64,000 bases of DNA from NCBI RefSeq assembly GCF_051014685.1, contig NW_027478395.1, forward strand, positions 1,178,001-1,242,000. Reading direction: 5' to 3'. Positions 11,961-24,830 of the stretch are shown piece after piece. Position numbers and translations under genes: made by a program. Under the pieces are notes generated by a model, which saw only the letters and a program-made list of their open reading frames with translations, ran no database searches and had not been told where the DNA came from. Every line of letters starts with the position of its first letter. Position 1 is the first letter of the stretch. Source of the stretch: Ptiloglossa arizonensis. Lineage: Eukaryota; Arthropoda; Insecta; Hymenoptera; Colletidae.

Positions 11961-14900
11961 CGAGTTTCTACTTTCAGACGCAGAAGGAATTTTTGGGTTT
12001 GGTCAATCCGTTCGCGAGATATGGGACTTTGAATCTAAGAAATGGTTGAGAAGAGAACAAATTTTTCGCAATTCTTCTGCTCCAAACGCTTAACCAGAGT
12101 GGGCTAGGGAAAAAATACACATACCGTTGTAATCGGTAGAGATTCTACTTTCACAAACAACAGGAATTTTTGGGTTTGGTCAATCCGTTCGCGAGATATG
12201 GGAGTTTGAAGCCAAGAAATGGTTGAGAAGGCAAAAAATTTTTCGCAATTCTGCTGCTCCAAACGCTTAACCAGAATGGCCCAGGGAAAAAATACACATA
12301 CCGTTGTAATCTGGCGAGTTTCTACTTTCAGACGCAGCAGGAATTTTTGGGTTTGGTCAATCCGTTCGCGAGATATCGGACTTTGAAGCTAAGAAATGGT
12401 TCACAAGACAACAAATTTTTCGCACTTCTGCTGCTCCAATCGCTTAACCAGAATGGCCTAGGGAAAAAATACACATACCGTTGTAATCGGGCGAGTTTCT
12501 ACTTTCAGATGCAATAGGAACTTTTGGGTTAGGTCAATCCGTTCGCGAGATATGGGACTTTGAAGCCAAGAAATGGTTGAGAAGGCAACAAATTTTTCGC
12601 AATTCTGCTGCTTCAAACGCTTAACCAGAATGGCCTAGGGAAAAAATACACATACCGTTGTAATCGGGCGAGTTTCTACTTTCAGTTACAATAGGAATTT
12701 TTGGGTTCGGTCAATCCGTTCGCGAGATATGGGACTTTGAAGGTAAGAAATGGTTGACAAGACAACAAATTTTTCGCACTTCTGCTGCTCCAAACGCTTA
12801 ACCAGAATGGGGTAGGGAAAAAATACACATACCGTTGTAATCGGGCGAGTTTCTACTTTCAGATGCAATAGGAATTTTTGGGTTAGGTCAATCCGTTCGC
12901 GAGATGTGGGAGTTTGAAGCCAAAAAATGGTTGAGAAGGCAAAAAATTTTTCGCAATTCTGCTGCTCCAAACGCTTAACCAGAATGGCCTAGGGAAAAAA
13001 TACACATACCGTTGTAATCGGGCGAGTTTCTACTTTCAGACGCAGAAGGAATTTTTGCGTTTGGTCAATCCGTTCGCGAGATATGGGACTTTGAATCTAA
13101 GAAATGGTTGAGAAGAGAACAAATTTTTCGCAATTCTTCTGCTCCAAACGCTTAACCAGAGTGGGCTAGGGAAAAAATACACATACCGTTGTAATCGGGC
13201 GAGTTTCTACTTTCAGATGCAATAGGAACTTTTGGGTTAGGTCCATCCGTTCGCGAGATATGGGACTTTGAAGCCAAGAAATGGTTGAGAAGGCAACAAA
13301 TTTTTCGCAATTCTGCTGCTTCAAACGCTTAACCAGAATGGCCTAGGGAAAAAATACACATACCGTTGTAATCGGTAGAGTTTCTACTTTCACAAACAAC
13401 AGGAATTTTTGGGTTTGGTCAATCCGTTCGCGAGATATGGGAGTTTGAAGCCAAGAAATGGTTGAGAGGGCAACAAATTTTTCGCAAATCTGTTGCTCCA
13501 AACGCTTAACCAGAATGGCCTAGCCAAAAAATACGCATACCCTTGTAATCGGGCGAGTTTCTACTTTCAGATGCATTAGGAAATTTGGGTTTGGTCAATC
13601 CGTTCGCGAGATATGGGACTTTGAAGCTAAGAAATGGTTGAGAAGGCAACAAATTTTTCGCAATTCTGCTGCTCCAAACGATTAACCAGAATGGCCCAGG
13701 GAAAAAATACACATACCGTTGTAATCTGGCGAGTTTCTACTTTCAGATGCAGTAGGAATATTTGGGTTTGGTCAATCCGTTCGCGAGGTATGGGTCTTTG
13801 AAGCTAAGAAATGGTTGAGAAGACAACAAATTTTTCGCAATTCTGCTGCTCCAAACGCTTAACCAGAATGGGGTAGGGAAAAAATACACATACCGTTGTA
13901 ATCGGGCGAGGTTCTACTTTCAGATGCAATAGGAATTTTTGGGTTAGGTCAATCCGTTCGCGAGATATGGGAGTTTGAAGCCAAGAAATGGTTGAGAAGG
14001 CAAAAAATTTTTCGCAATTCTGCTGCTTCAAACGCTTAACCAGAATGGCCTAGGGAAAAAATACACATACCGTTGTAATCGGGCGAGTTTCTACTTTCAG
14101 ATGCAATAGGAATTTTTGGGTTAGGTCAATCCGTTCGCGAGATATGGGAGTTTGAAGCCAAGGAATGGTTGAGAAGGCAACAAATTTTTCGCAATTCTGC
14201 TGCTCCAAACGCTTAACCAGAATGGGGTAGGGAAAAAATACACATACCGTTGTAATCGGGAGAGTTTCTACTTTCACAAGCAACAGGAATTTTTGGGTTT
14301 GGTCAATCCGTTCGCGAGATATGGGAGTTTGAAGCCAAGAAATTGTAGAGAAGGCAAAAAATTGTTCACAATTCTGCTGCTCCAAACGCTTAACCAGAAT
14401 GGCCTAGGGAAAAAATACACATACCGTTGTAATCGGGCGAGTTTCTACTTTCAGATGCAATAGGAATTTTGGGTTTGGTCAATCCGTTCGCGAGATATGG
14501 GACTTTGAAGCTAAGAAATGGTTGTGATGACAACAAATTTTTCGCACTTCTGCTGCTCCAATCGCTTAACCAGAATGCCCTAGGGGAAAAATACGCATAC
14601 CGTTGTAATCGGGCGAGTTTCTACTTTCAGACGCAGCAGGAATTTTGGGTTTGGTCATTCCGTTCGCGAGATATGGGAGTTTGAAGCCAAGAAATGGTTG
14701 AGAAGGCAAAAAATTTTTCGCAATTCTGCTGCTCCAAACGCTTAACCAGAATGGCCCAGGGAAAAAATACACATACCGTTGTAATCTGGCGAGTTTCTAC
14801 TTTCAGACGCAGCAGGAATTTTTGGGTTTGGTCAATCCGTTCGCGAGGTATGGGACTTTGAAGCTAAGAAATGGTTGAGAAGACAACAAATTTTTCGCAA

Positions 14901-17292
14901 TTCTGCTGCTCCAAACGCTTAACCAGAATGGGGTAGGGAAAAAATACACATACCGTTGTAATCGGGAGAGTTTCTACTTTCACAAGCAACAGGAATTTTT
15001 GGGTTTGGTCAATCCGTTCGCGAGATATGGGAGTTTGAAGCCAAGAAATGGTAGAGAAGGCAAAAAATTGTTCACAATTCTGCTGCGCCAAACGCTTAAC
15101 CAGAATGGCCTAGGGAAAAAATACACATACCGTTGTAATCGGGCGAGGTTCTACTTTCAGATGCAATAGGAACTTTTGGGTTAGGTCAATCCGTTCGCGA
15201 GATATGGGAGTTTGAAGCCAAGAAATGGTTGAGAAGGCAACAAATTTTTCGCAAATCTGTTGCTCCAAACGCTTAACCAGAATGGCCTAGCCAAAAAATA
15301 CGCATACCGTTGTAATCGGGCGAGTTTCTACTTTCAGACGCAGCAGGAATTTTGGGTTTGGTCATTCCGTTCGCGAGATATGGGAGTTTGAAGCCAAGAA
15401 ATGGTTGAGAAGGCAAAAAATTTTTCGCAATTCTGCTGCTCCAAACGCTTAACCAGAATGGCCCAGGGAAAAAATACACATACCGTTGTAATCTGGCGAG
15501 TTTCTACTTTCAGACGCAGCAGGAATTTTTGGGTTTGGTCAATCCGTTCGCGAGGTATGGGACTTTGAAGCTAAGAAATGGTTGAGAAGACAACAAATTT
15601 TTCGCAATTCTGCTGCTCCAAACGCTTAACCAGAATGGGGTAGGGAAAAAATACACATACCGTTGTAATCGGGAGAGTTTCTACGTTCACAGGCAACAGG
15701 AATTTTTGGGTTTGGTCAATCCGTTCGCGAGATATGGGAGTTTGAAGCCAAGAAATGGTAGAGAAGGCAAAAAATTGTTCACAATTCTGCAGCTCCAAAC
15801 GCTTAACCAGAATGGCCTAGGGAAAAAATACACATACCGTTGTAATCGGGCGAGGTTCTACTTTCAGATGCAATAGGAATTTTTGGGTTAGGTCAATCCG
15901 TTCGCGAGATATGGGAGTTTGAAGCCAAGAAATGGTTGAGAAGGCAAAAAATTTTTCGCAATTCTGCTGCTTCAAACCCTTAACCAGAATGGCCTAGGGA
16001 AAAAATACACATACCGTTGTAATCGGGCGAGTTTCTACTTTCAGATGCAATAGGAATTTTTGGGTTAGGTCAATCCGTTCGCGAGATATGGGAGTTTGAA
16101 GCCAAGAAATGGTTGAGAAGGCAACAAATTTTTCGCAAATCTGTTGCTCCAAACGCTTAACCAGAATGGCCTAGCCAAAAAATACGCATACCGTTGTAAT
16201 CGGGCGAGTTTCTACTTTCAGATGCAATAGGAATTTTGGGTTTGGTCAATCCGTTCGCGAGATATGGGACTTTGAAGCTAAGAAATGGTTGAGAAGGCAA
16301 CAAATTTTTCGCACTTCTGCTGCTCCAATCGCTTAACCAGAATGCCCTAGGGGAAAAATACGCATACCGTTGTAATCGGGCGAGTTTCTACTTTCAGACG
16401 CAGCAGGAATTTTGGGTTTGGTCATTCCGTTCGCGAGATATGGGAGTTTGAAGCCAAGAAATGGTTGAGAAGGCAAAAAATTTTTCGCAATTCTGCTGCT
16501 CCAAACGCTTAACCAGAATGGCCCAGGGAAAAAATACACATACCGTTGTAATCTGGCGAGTTTCTACTTTCAGATGCAGCAGGAATATTTGGGTTTGGTC
16601 GATCCGTTCGCGAGGTATGGGACTTTGAAGCTAAGAAATGGTTGAGAAGACAACAAATTTTTCGCAATTCTGCTGCTCCAAAAGCTTAACCAGAATGGGG
16701 TAGGGAAAAAATACACATACCGTTGTAATCGGGAGAGTTTCTACTTTCACAAGCAACCGGAATTTTTGGGTTTGGTCAATCCGTTCGCGAGATATGGGAG
16801 TTTGAAGCCAAGAAATGGTAGAGAAGGCAAAAAATTGTTCACAATTCTGCTGCTCCAAACGCTTAACCAGAATGGCCTAGGGAAAAAATACACATACCGT
16901 TGTAATCGGGCGAGTTTCTACTTTCAGATGCAATAGGAATTTTTGGGTTAGGTCAATCCGTTCGCGAGATATGGGAGTTTGAAGCCAAGAAATGGTTGAG
17001 AAGGCAACAAATTTTTCGCAAATCTGTTGCTCCAAACGCTTAACCAGAATGGCCTAGCCAAAAAATACGCATACCGTTGTAATCGGGCGAGTTTCTACTT
17101 TCAGTTACAATAGGAATTTTTGGGTTCGGTCAATCCGTTCGCGAGATATGGGACTTTGAAGGTAAGAAATGGTTGACAAGACAACAAATTTTTCGCACTT
17201 CTGCTGCTCCAATCGCTTAACCAGAATGGGGTAGGGAAAAAATACACATACCGTTGTAATCGGGCGAGTTTCTACTTTCAGATGCAATAGGA
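11961..17292 (+). repeat. Large segmental duplication, copy 1 (about 5.3 kb)
   Basis: Bases 11,975 to about 13,190 match 18,691 onward at an offset of 6,716 bp. Bases about 13,190 to 17,290 match at 7,070 bp. The two offsets differ by 354 bp, exactly two monomers, so copy 2 has two extra monomers (or copy 1 lost two). Over the 4.1 kb from 13,190 I noticed only about a dozen single-base differences, which implies roughly 99.7% identity and a recent event. The copy itself contains an older 6-monomer repeat: a block at 11,624-11,908 recurs at 12,686-12,970, 1,062 bp on. Confidence 0.85.
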
Positions 17293-18659
17293 ATTTTGGG
17301 TTTGGTCAATCCGTTCGCGAGATATGGGACTTTGAAGCTAAGAAATGGTTGTGAAGACAACAAATTTTTCGCACTTCTGCTGCTCCAATCGCTTAACCAG
17401 AATGCCCTAGGGGAAAAATACGCATACCGTTGTAATCGGGCGAGTTTCTACTTTCAGACGCAGCAGGAATTTTGGGTTTGGTCATTCCGTTCGCGAGATA
17501 TGGGAGTTTGAAGCCAAGAAATGGTTGAGAAGGCAAAAAATTTTTCGCAATTCTGCTCCTCCAAACACTTAACCAGAATGGCCCAGGGAAAAAATACACA
17601 TACCGTTGTAATCTGGCGAGTTTCTACTTTCAGACGCAGCAGGAATTTTTGGGTTTGGTCAATCCGTTCGCGAGATATCGGACTTTGAAGCTAAGAAATG
17701 GTTCACAAGACAACAAATTTTTCGCACTTCTGCTGCTCCAATCGCTTAACCAGAATGGCCTAGGGAAAAAATACACATACCGTTGTAATCGGGCGAGGTT
17801 CTACTTTCAGATGCAATAGGAATTTTTGGGTTAGGTCAATCCGTTCGCGAGATATGGGAGTTTGAAGCCAAGAAATGGTTGAGAAGGCAAAAAATTTTTC
17901 GCAATTCTGCTGCTTCAAACGCTTAACCAGAATGGCCTAGGGAAAAAATACACATACCGTTGTAATCGGGCGAGTTTCTACTTTCAGATGCAATAGGAAT
18001 TTTTGGGTTAGGTCAATCCGTTCGCGAGATATGGGAGTTTGAAGCCAAGGAATGGTTGAGAAGGCAACAAATTTTTCGCAATTCTGCTGCTCCAAACGCT
18101 TAACCAGAATGGGGTAGGGAAAAAATACACATACCGTTGTAATCGGGAGAGTTTCTACTTTCACAAGCAACAGGAATTTTTGGGTTTGGTCAATCCGTTC
18201 GCGAGATATGGGAGTTTGAAGCCAAGAAATTGTAGAGAAGGCAAAAAATTGTTCACAATTCTGCTGCTCCAAACGCTTAACCAGAATGGCCTAGGGAAAA
18301 AATACACATACCGTTGTAATCGGGCGAGTTTCTACTTTCAGATGCAATAGGAATTTTGGGTTTGGTCAATCCGTTCGCGAGATATGGGACTTTGAAGCTA
18401 AGAAATGGTTGTGATGACAACAAATTTTTCGCACTTCTGCTGCTCCAATCGCTTAACCAGAATGCCCTAGGGGAAAAATACGCATACCGTTGTAATCGGG
18501 CGAGTTTCTACTTTCAGACGCAGCAGGAATTTTGGGTTTGGTCATTCCGTTCGCGAGATATGGGAGTTTGAAGCCAAGAAATGGTTGAGAAGGCAAAAAA
18601 TTTTTCGCAATTCTGCTGCTCCAAACGCTTAACCAGAATGGGGTAGGGAAAAAATACAC
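15273..18659 (+). repeat. 6-monomer (about 1,060-bp) higher-order register
   Basis: A two-monomer marker unit (atacgcatacc, then acgcagcagg, gtcattccg, and in most copies gcccaggg and atctggcgag) begins at about 15,273, 16,333, 17,393 and 18,453, spaced 1,060 bp apart (six monomers less 2 bp). The last copy has ggggtaggg and atcgggagag instead of the final two markers. An additional start at 14,566 is only 707 bp before the first (four monomers less 1 bp), so the register is imperfect. It is the clearest regular higher-order period in the window. Confidence 0.75.
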
Positions 18660-18676
18660 ATACCGTTGTAATCGGG
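17293..18676 (+). repeat. Interposed satellite segment between the two large copies
   Basis: About eight monomers separate the large duplicates. Bases about 17,770-18,640 match 13,883-14,753 at an offset of 3,887 bp (22 monomers less 7 bp). The first monomers match the 14,469 region at 2,827 bp (16 monomers less 5 bp). It is therefore built from the same monomer set by separate events. Confidence 0.7.
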
Positions 18677-21600
18677 AGAGTTTCTACTTTCAGACGCAGA
18701 AGGAATTTTTGGGTTTGGTCAATCCGTTCGCGAGATATGGGACTTTGAATCTAAGAAATGGTTGAGAAGAGAACAAATTTTTCGCAATTCTTCTGCTCCA
18801 AACGCTTAACCAGAGTGGGCTAGGGAAAAAATACACATACCGTTGTAATCGGTAGAGATTCTACTTTCACAAACAACAGGAATTTTTGGGTTTGGTCAAT
18901 CCGTTCGCGAGATATGGGAGTTTGAAGCCAAGAAATGGTTGAGAAGGCAAAAAATTTTTCGCAATTCTGCTGCTCCAAACGCTTAACCAGAATGGCCCAG
19001 GGAAAAAATACACATACCGTTGTAATCTGGCGAGTTTCTACTTTCAGACGCAGCAGGAATTTTTGGGTTTGGTCAATCCGTTCGCGAGATATCGGACTTT
19101 GAAGCTAAGAAATGGTTCACAAGACAACAAATTTTTCGCACTTCTGCTGCTCCAATCGCTTAACCAGAATGGCCTAGGGAAAAAATACACATACCGTTGT
19201 AATCGGGCGAGTTTCTACTTTCAGATGCAATAGGAACTTTTGGGTTAGGTCAATCCGTTCGCGAGATATGGGACTTTGAAGCCAAGAAATGGTTGAGAAG
19301 GCAACAAATTTTTCGCAATTCTGCTGCTTCAAACGCTTAACCAGAATGGCCTAGGGAAAAAATACACATACCGTTGTAATCGGGCGAGTTTCTACTTTCA
19401 GTTACAATAGGAATTTTTGGGTTCGGTCAATCCGTTCGCGAGATATGGGACTTTGAAGGTAAGAAATGGTTGACAAGACAACAAATTTTTCGCACTTCTG
19501 CTGCTCCAAACGCTTAACCAGAATGGGGTAGGGAAAAAATACACATACCGTTGTAATCGGGCGAGTTTCTACTTTCAGATGCAATAGGAATTTTTGGGTT
19601 AGGTCAATCCGTTCGCGAGATGTGGGAGTTTGAAGCCAAAAAATGGTTGAGAAGGCAAAAAATTTTTCGCAATTCTGCTGCTCCAAACGCTTAACCAGAA
19701 TGGCCTAGGGAAAAAATACACATACCGTTGTAATCGGGCGAGTTTCTACTTTCAGACGCAGAAGGAATTTTTGCGTTTGGTCAATCCGTTCGCGAGATAT
19801 GGGACTTTGAATCTAAGAAATGGTTGAGAAGAGAACAAATTTTTCGCAATTCTTCTGCTCCAAACGCTTAACCAGAGTGGGCTAGGGAAAAAATACACAT
19901 ACCGTTGTAATCGGTAGAGATTCTACTTTCACAAACAACAGGAATTTTTGGGTTTGGTCAATCCGTTCGCGAGATATGGGAGTTTGAAGCCAAGAAATGG
20001 TTGAGAAGGCAAAAAATTTTTCGCAATTCTGCTGCTCCAAACGCTTAACCAGAATGGCCCAGGGAAAAAATACACATACCGTTGTAATCTGGCGAGTTTC
20101 TACTTTCAGACGCAGCAGGAATTTTTGGGTTTGGTCAATCCGTTCGCGAGATATCGGACTTTGAAGCTAAGAAATGGTTCACAAGACAACAAATTTTTCG
20201 CACTTCTGCTGCTCCAATCGCTTAACCAGAATGGCCTAGGGAAAAAATACACATACCGTTGTAATCGGGCGAGTTTCTACTTTCAGATGCAATAGGAACT
20301 TTTGGGTTAGGTCCATCCGTTCGCGAGATATGGGACTTTGAAGCCAAGAAATGGTTGAGAAGGCAACAAATTTTTCGCAATTCTGCTGCTTCAAACGCTT
20401 AACCAGAATGGCCTAGGGAAAAAATACACATACCGTTGTAATCGGTAGAGTTTCTACTTTCACAAACAACAGGAATTTTTGGGTTTGGTCAATCCGTTCG
20501 CGAGATATGGGAGTTTGAAGCCAAGAAATGGTTGAGAGGGCAACAAATTTTTCGCAAATCTGTTGCTCCAAACGCTTAACCAGAATGGCCTAGCCAAAAA
20601 ATACGCATACCGTTGTAATCGGGCGAGTTTCTACTTTCAGATGCATTAGGAAATTTGGGTTTGGTCAATCCGTTCGCGAGATATGGGACTTTGAAGCTAA
20701 GAAATGGTTGAGAAGGCAACAAATTTTTCGCAATTCTGCTGCTCCAAACGCTTAACCAGAATGGCCCAGGGAAAAAATACACATACCGTTGTAATCTGGC
20801 GAGTTTCTACTTTCAGATGCAGTAGGAATATTTGGGTTTGGTCAATCCGTTCGCGAGGTCTGGGTCTTTGAAGCTAAGAAATGGTTGAGAAGACAACAAA
20901 TTTTTCGCAATTCTGCTGCTCCAAACGCTTAACCAGAATGGGGTAGGGAAAAAATACACATACCGTTGTAATCGGGCGAGGTTCTACTTTCAGATGCAAT
21001 AGGAATTTTTGGGTTAGGTCAATCCGTTCGCGAGATATGGGAGTTTGAAGCCAAGAAATGGTTGAGAAGGCAAAAAATTTTTCGCAATTCTGCTGCTTCA
21101 AACGCTTAACCAGAATGGCCTATGGAAAAAATACACATACCGTTGTAATCGGGCGAGTTTCTACTTTCAGATGCAATAGGAATTTTTGGGTTAGGTCAAT
21201 CCGTTCGCGAGATATGGGAGTTTGAAGCCAAGGAATGGTTGAGAAGGCAACAAATTTTTCGCAATTCTGCTGCTCCAAACGCTTAACCAGAATGGGGTAG
21301 GGAAAAAATACACATACCGTTGTAATCGGGAGAGTTTCTACTTTCACAAGCAACAGGAATTTTTGGGTTTGGTCAATCCGTTCGCGAGATATGGGAGTTT
21401 GAAGCCAAGAAATTGTAGAGAAGGCAAAAAATTGTTCACAATTCTGCTGCTCCAAACGCTTAACCAGAATGGCCTAGGGAAAAAATACACATACCGTTGT
21501 AATCGGGCGAGTTTCTACTTTCAGATGCAATAGGAATTTTGGGTTTGGTCAATCCGTTCGCGAGATATGGGACTTTGAAGCTAAGAAATGGTTGTGATGA

Positions 21601-24362
21601 CAACAAATTTTTCGCACTTCTGCTGCTCCAATCGCTTAACCAGAATGCCCTAGGGGAAAAATACGCATACCGTTGTAATCGGGCGAGTTTCTACTTTCAG
21701 ACGCAGCAGGAATTTTGGGTTTGGTCATTCCGTTCGCGAGATATGGGAGTTTGAAGCCAAGAAATGGTTGAGAAGGCAAAAAATTTTTCGCAATTCTGCT
21801 GCTCCAAACGCTTAACCAGAATGGCCCAGGGAAAAAATACACATACCGTTGTAATCTGGCGAGTTTCTACTTTCAGACGCAGCAGGAATTTTTGGGTTTG
21901 GTCAATCCGTTCGCGAGGTATGGGACTTTGAAGCTAAGAAATGGTTGAGAAGACAACAAATTTTTCGCAATTCTGCTGCTCCAAACGCTTAACCAGAATG
22001 GGGTAGGGAAAAAATACACATACCGTTGTAATCGGGAGAGTTTCTACTTTCACAAGCAACAGGAATTTTTGGGTTTGGTCAATCCGTTCGCGAGATATGG
22101 GAGTTTGAAGCCAAGAAATGGTAGAGAAGGCAAAAAATTGTTCACAATTCTGCTGCGCCAAACGCTTAACCAGAATGGCCTAGGGAAAAAATACACATAC
22201 CGTTGTAATCGGGCGAGGTTCTACTTTCAGATGCAATAGGAATTTTTGGGTTAGGTCAATCCGTTCGCGAGATATGGGAGTTTGAAGCCAAGAAATGGTT
22301 GAGAAGGCAACAAATTTTTCGCAAATCTGTTGCTCCAAACGCTTAACCAGAATGGCCTAGCCAAAAAATACGCATACCGTTGTAATCGGGCGAGTTTCTA
22401 CTTTCAGACGCAGCAGGAATTTTGGGTTTGGTCATTCCGTTCGCGAGATATGGGAGTTTGAAGCCAAGAAATGGTTGAGAAGGCAAAAAATTTTTCGCAA
22501 TTCTGCTGCTCCAAACGCTTAACCAGAATGGCCCAGGGAAAAAATATACATACCGTTGTAATCTGGCGAGTTTCTACTTTCAGACGCAGCAGGAATTTTT
22601 GGGTTTGGTCAATCCGTTCGCGAGGTATGGGACTTTGAAGCTAAGAAATGGTTGAGAAGACAACAAATTTTTCGCAATTCTGCTGCTCCAAACGCTTAAC
22701 CAGAATGGGGTAGGGAAAAAATACACATACCGTTGTAATCGGGAGAGTTTCTACGTTCACAAGCAACAGGAATTTTTGGGTTTGGTCAATCCGTTCGCGA
22801 GATATGGGAGTTTGAAGCCAAGAAATGGTAGAGAAGGCAAAAAATTGTTCACAATTCTGCAGCTCCAAACGCTTAACCAGAATGGCCTAGGGAAAAAATA
22901 CACATACCGTTGTAATCGGGCGAGGTTCTACTTTCAGATGCAATAGGAATTTTTGGGTTAGGTCAATCCGTTCGCGAGATATGGGAGTTTGAAGCCAAGA
23001 AATGGTTGAGAAGGCAAAAAATTTTTCGCAATTCTGCTGCTTCAAACCCTTAACCAGAATGGCCTAGGGAAAAAATACACATACCGTTGTAATCGGGCGA
23101 GTTTCTACTTTCAGATGCAATAGGAATTTTTGGGTTAGGTCAATCCGTTCGCGAGATATGGGAGTTTGAAGCCAAGAAATGGTTGAGAAGGCAACAAATT
23201 TTTCGCAAATCTGTTGCTCCAAACGCTTAACCAGAATGGCCTAGCCAAAAAATACGCATACCGTTGTAATCGGGCGAGTTTCTACTTTCAGATGCAATAG
23301 GAATTTTGGGTTTGGTCAATCCGTTCGCGAGATATGGGACTTTGAAGCTAAGAAATGGTTGAGAAGGCAACAAATTTTTCGCACTTCTGCTGCTCCAATC
23401 GCTTAACCAGAATGCCCTAGGGGAAAAATACGCATACCGTTGTAATCGGGCGAGTTTCTACTTTCAGACGCAGCAGGAATTTTGGGTTTGGTCATTCCGT
23501 TCGCGAGCTATGGGAGTTTGAAGCCAAGAAATGGTTGAGAAGGCAAAAAATTTTTCGCAATTCTGCTGCTCCAAACGCTTAACCAGAATGGCCCAGGGAA
23601 AAAATACACATACCGTTGTAATCTGGCGAGTTTCTACTTTCAGATGCAGCAGGAATATTTGGGTTTGGTCAATCCGTTCGCGAGGTATGGGACTTTGAAG
23701 CTAAGAAATGGTTGAGAAGACAACAAATTTTTCGCAATTCTGCTGCTCCAAACGCTTAACCAGAATGGGGTAGGGAAAAAATACACATACCGTTGTAATC
23801 GGGAGAGTTTCTACTTTCACAAGCAACCGGAATTTTTGGGTTTGGTCAATCCGTTCGCGAGATATGGGAGTTTGAAGCCAAGAAATGGTAGAGAAGGCAA
23901 AAAATTGTTCACAATTCTGCTGCTCCAAACGCTTAACCAGAATGGCCTAGGGAAAAAATACACATACCGTTGTAATCGGGCGAGTTTCTACTTTCAGATG
24001 CAATAGGAATTTTTGGGTTAGGTCAATCCGTTCGCGAAATATGGGAGTTTGAAGCCAAGAAATGGTTGAGAAGGCAACAAATTTTTCGCAAATCTGTTGC
24101 TCCAAACGCTTAACCAGAATGGCCTAGCCAAAAAATACGCATACCGTTGTAATCGGGCGAGTTTCTACTTTCAGTTACAATAGGAATTTTTGGGTTCGGT
24201 CAATCCGTTCGCGAGATATGGGACTTTGAAGGTAAGAAATGGTTGACAAGACAACAAATTTTTCGCACTTCTGCTGCTCCAAACGCTTATCCAGAATGGG
24301 GTAGGGAAAAAATACACATACCGTTGTAATCGGGCGAGTTTCTACTTTCAGATGCAATAGGA
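18677..24362 (+). repeat. Large segmental duplication, copy 2 (about 5.7 kb)
   Basis: Partner of 11,961-17,292. The left junction is visible as a hybrid monomer at about 18,671-18,691 (cgggagag followed by cagacgcagaagg, a combination not seen elsewhere). The right junction is at about 24,362, just after the hypervariable cassette, where gaatttttgggttagg replaces gaattttgggtttgg. Two extra monomers lie at about 19,910-20,265 relative to copy 1. Confidence 0.85.
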
Positions 24363-24830
24363 ATTTTTGGGTTAGGTCAATCCGTTCGCGAGATATGGGA
24401 GTTTGAAGCCAAAAAATGGTTGAGAAGGCAAAAAATTTTTCGCAATTCTGCTGCTCCAAACGCTTAACCAGAATGGCCTAGGGAAAAAATACACATACCG
24501 TTGTAATCGGGCGAGTTTCTACTTTCAGACCCAGAAGGAATTTTTGGGTTTGGTCAATCCGTTCGCGAGATATGGGACTTTGAATCTAAGAAATGGTTGA
24601 GAAGAGAACAAATTTTTCGCAATTCTTCTGCTCCAAACGCTTAACCAGAGTGGGCTAGGGAAAAAATACACATACCGTTGTAGTCGGTAGAGATTCTACT
24701 TTCACAAACAACAGGAATTTTTGGGTTTGGTCAATCCGTTCGCGAGATATGGGAGTTTGAAGCCAAGAAATGGTTGAGAAGGCAAAAAATTTTTCGCAAT
24801 TCTGCTGCTCCAAACGCTTAACCAGAATGG
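24352..24830 (+). repeat. Start of a third, short copy of the large duplication
   Basis: From 24,352 the sequence follows 11,801-12,279 (offset 12,551 bp) with the markers gaagccaaaaaatgg, cagaaggaa, cagagtgggctaggg and cggtagagattc. It diverges where gcctaggg replaces gcccaggg near 24,831. This suggests the large segment was once present in at least a third tandem copy, now truncated or overwritten. Confidence 0.7.
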
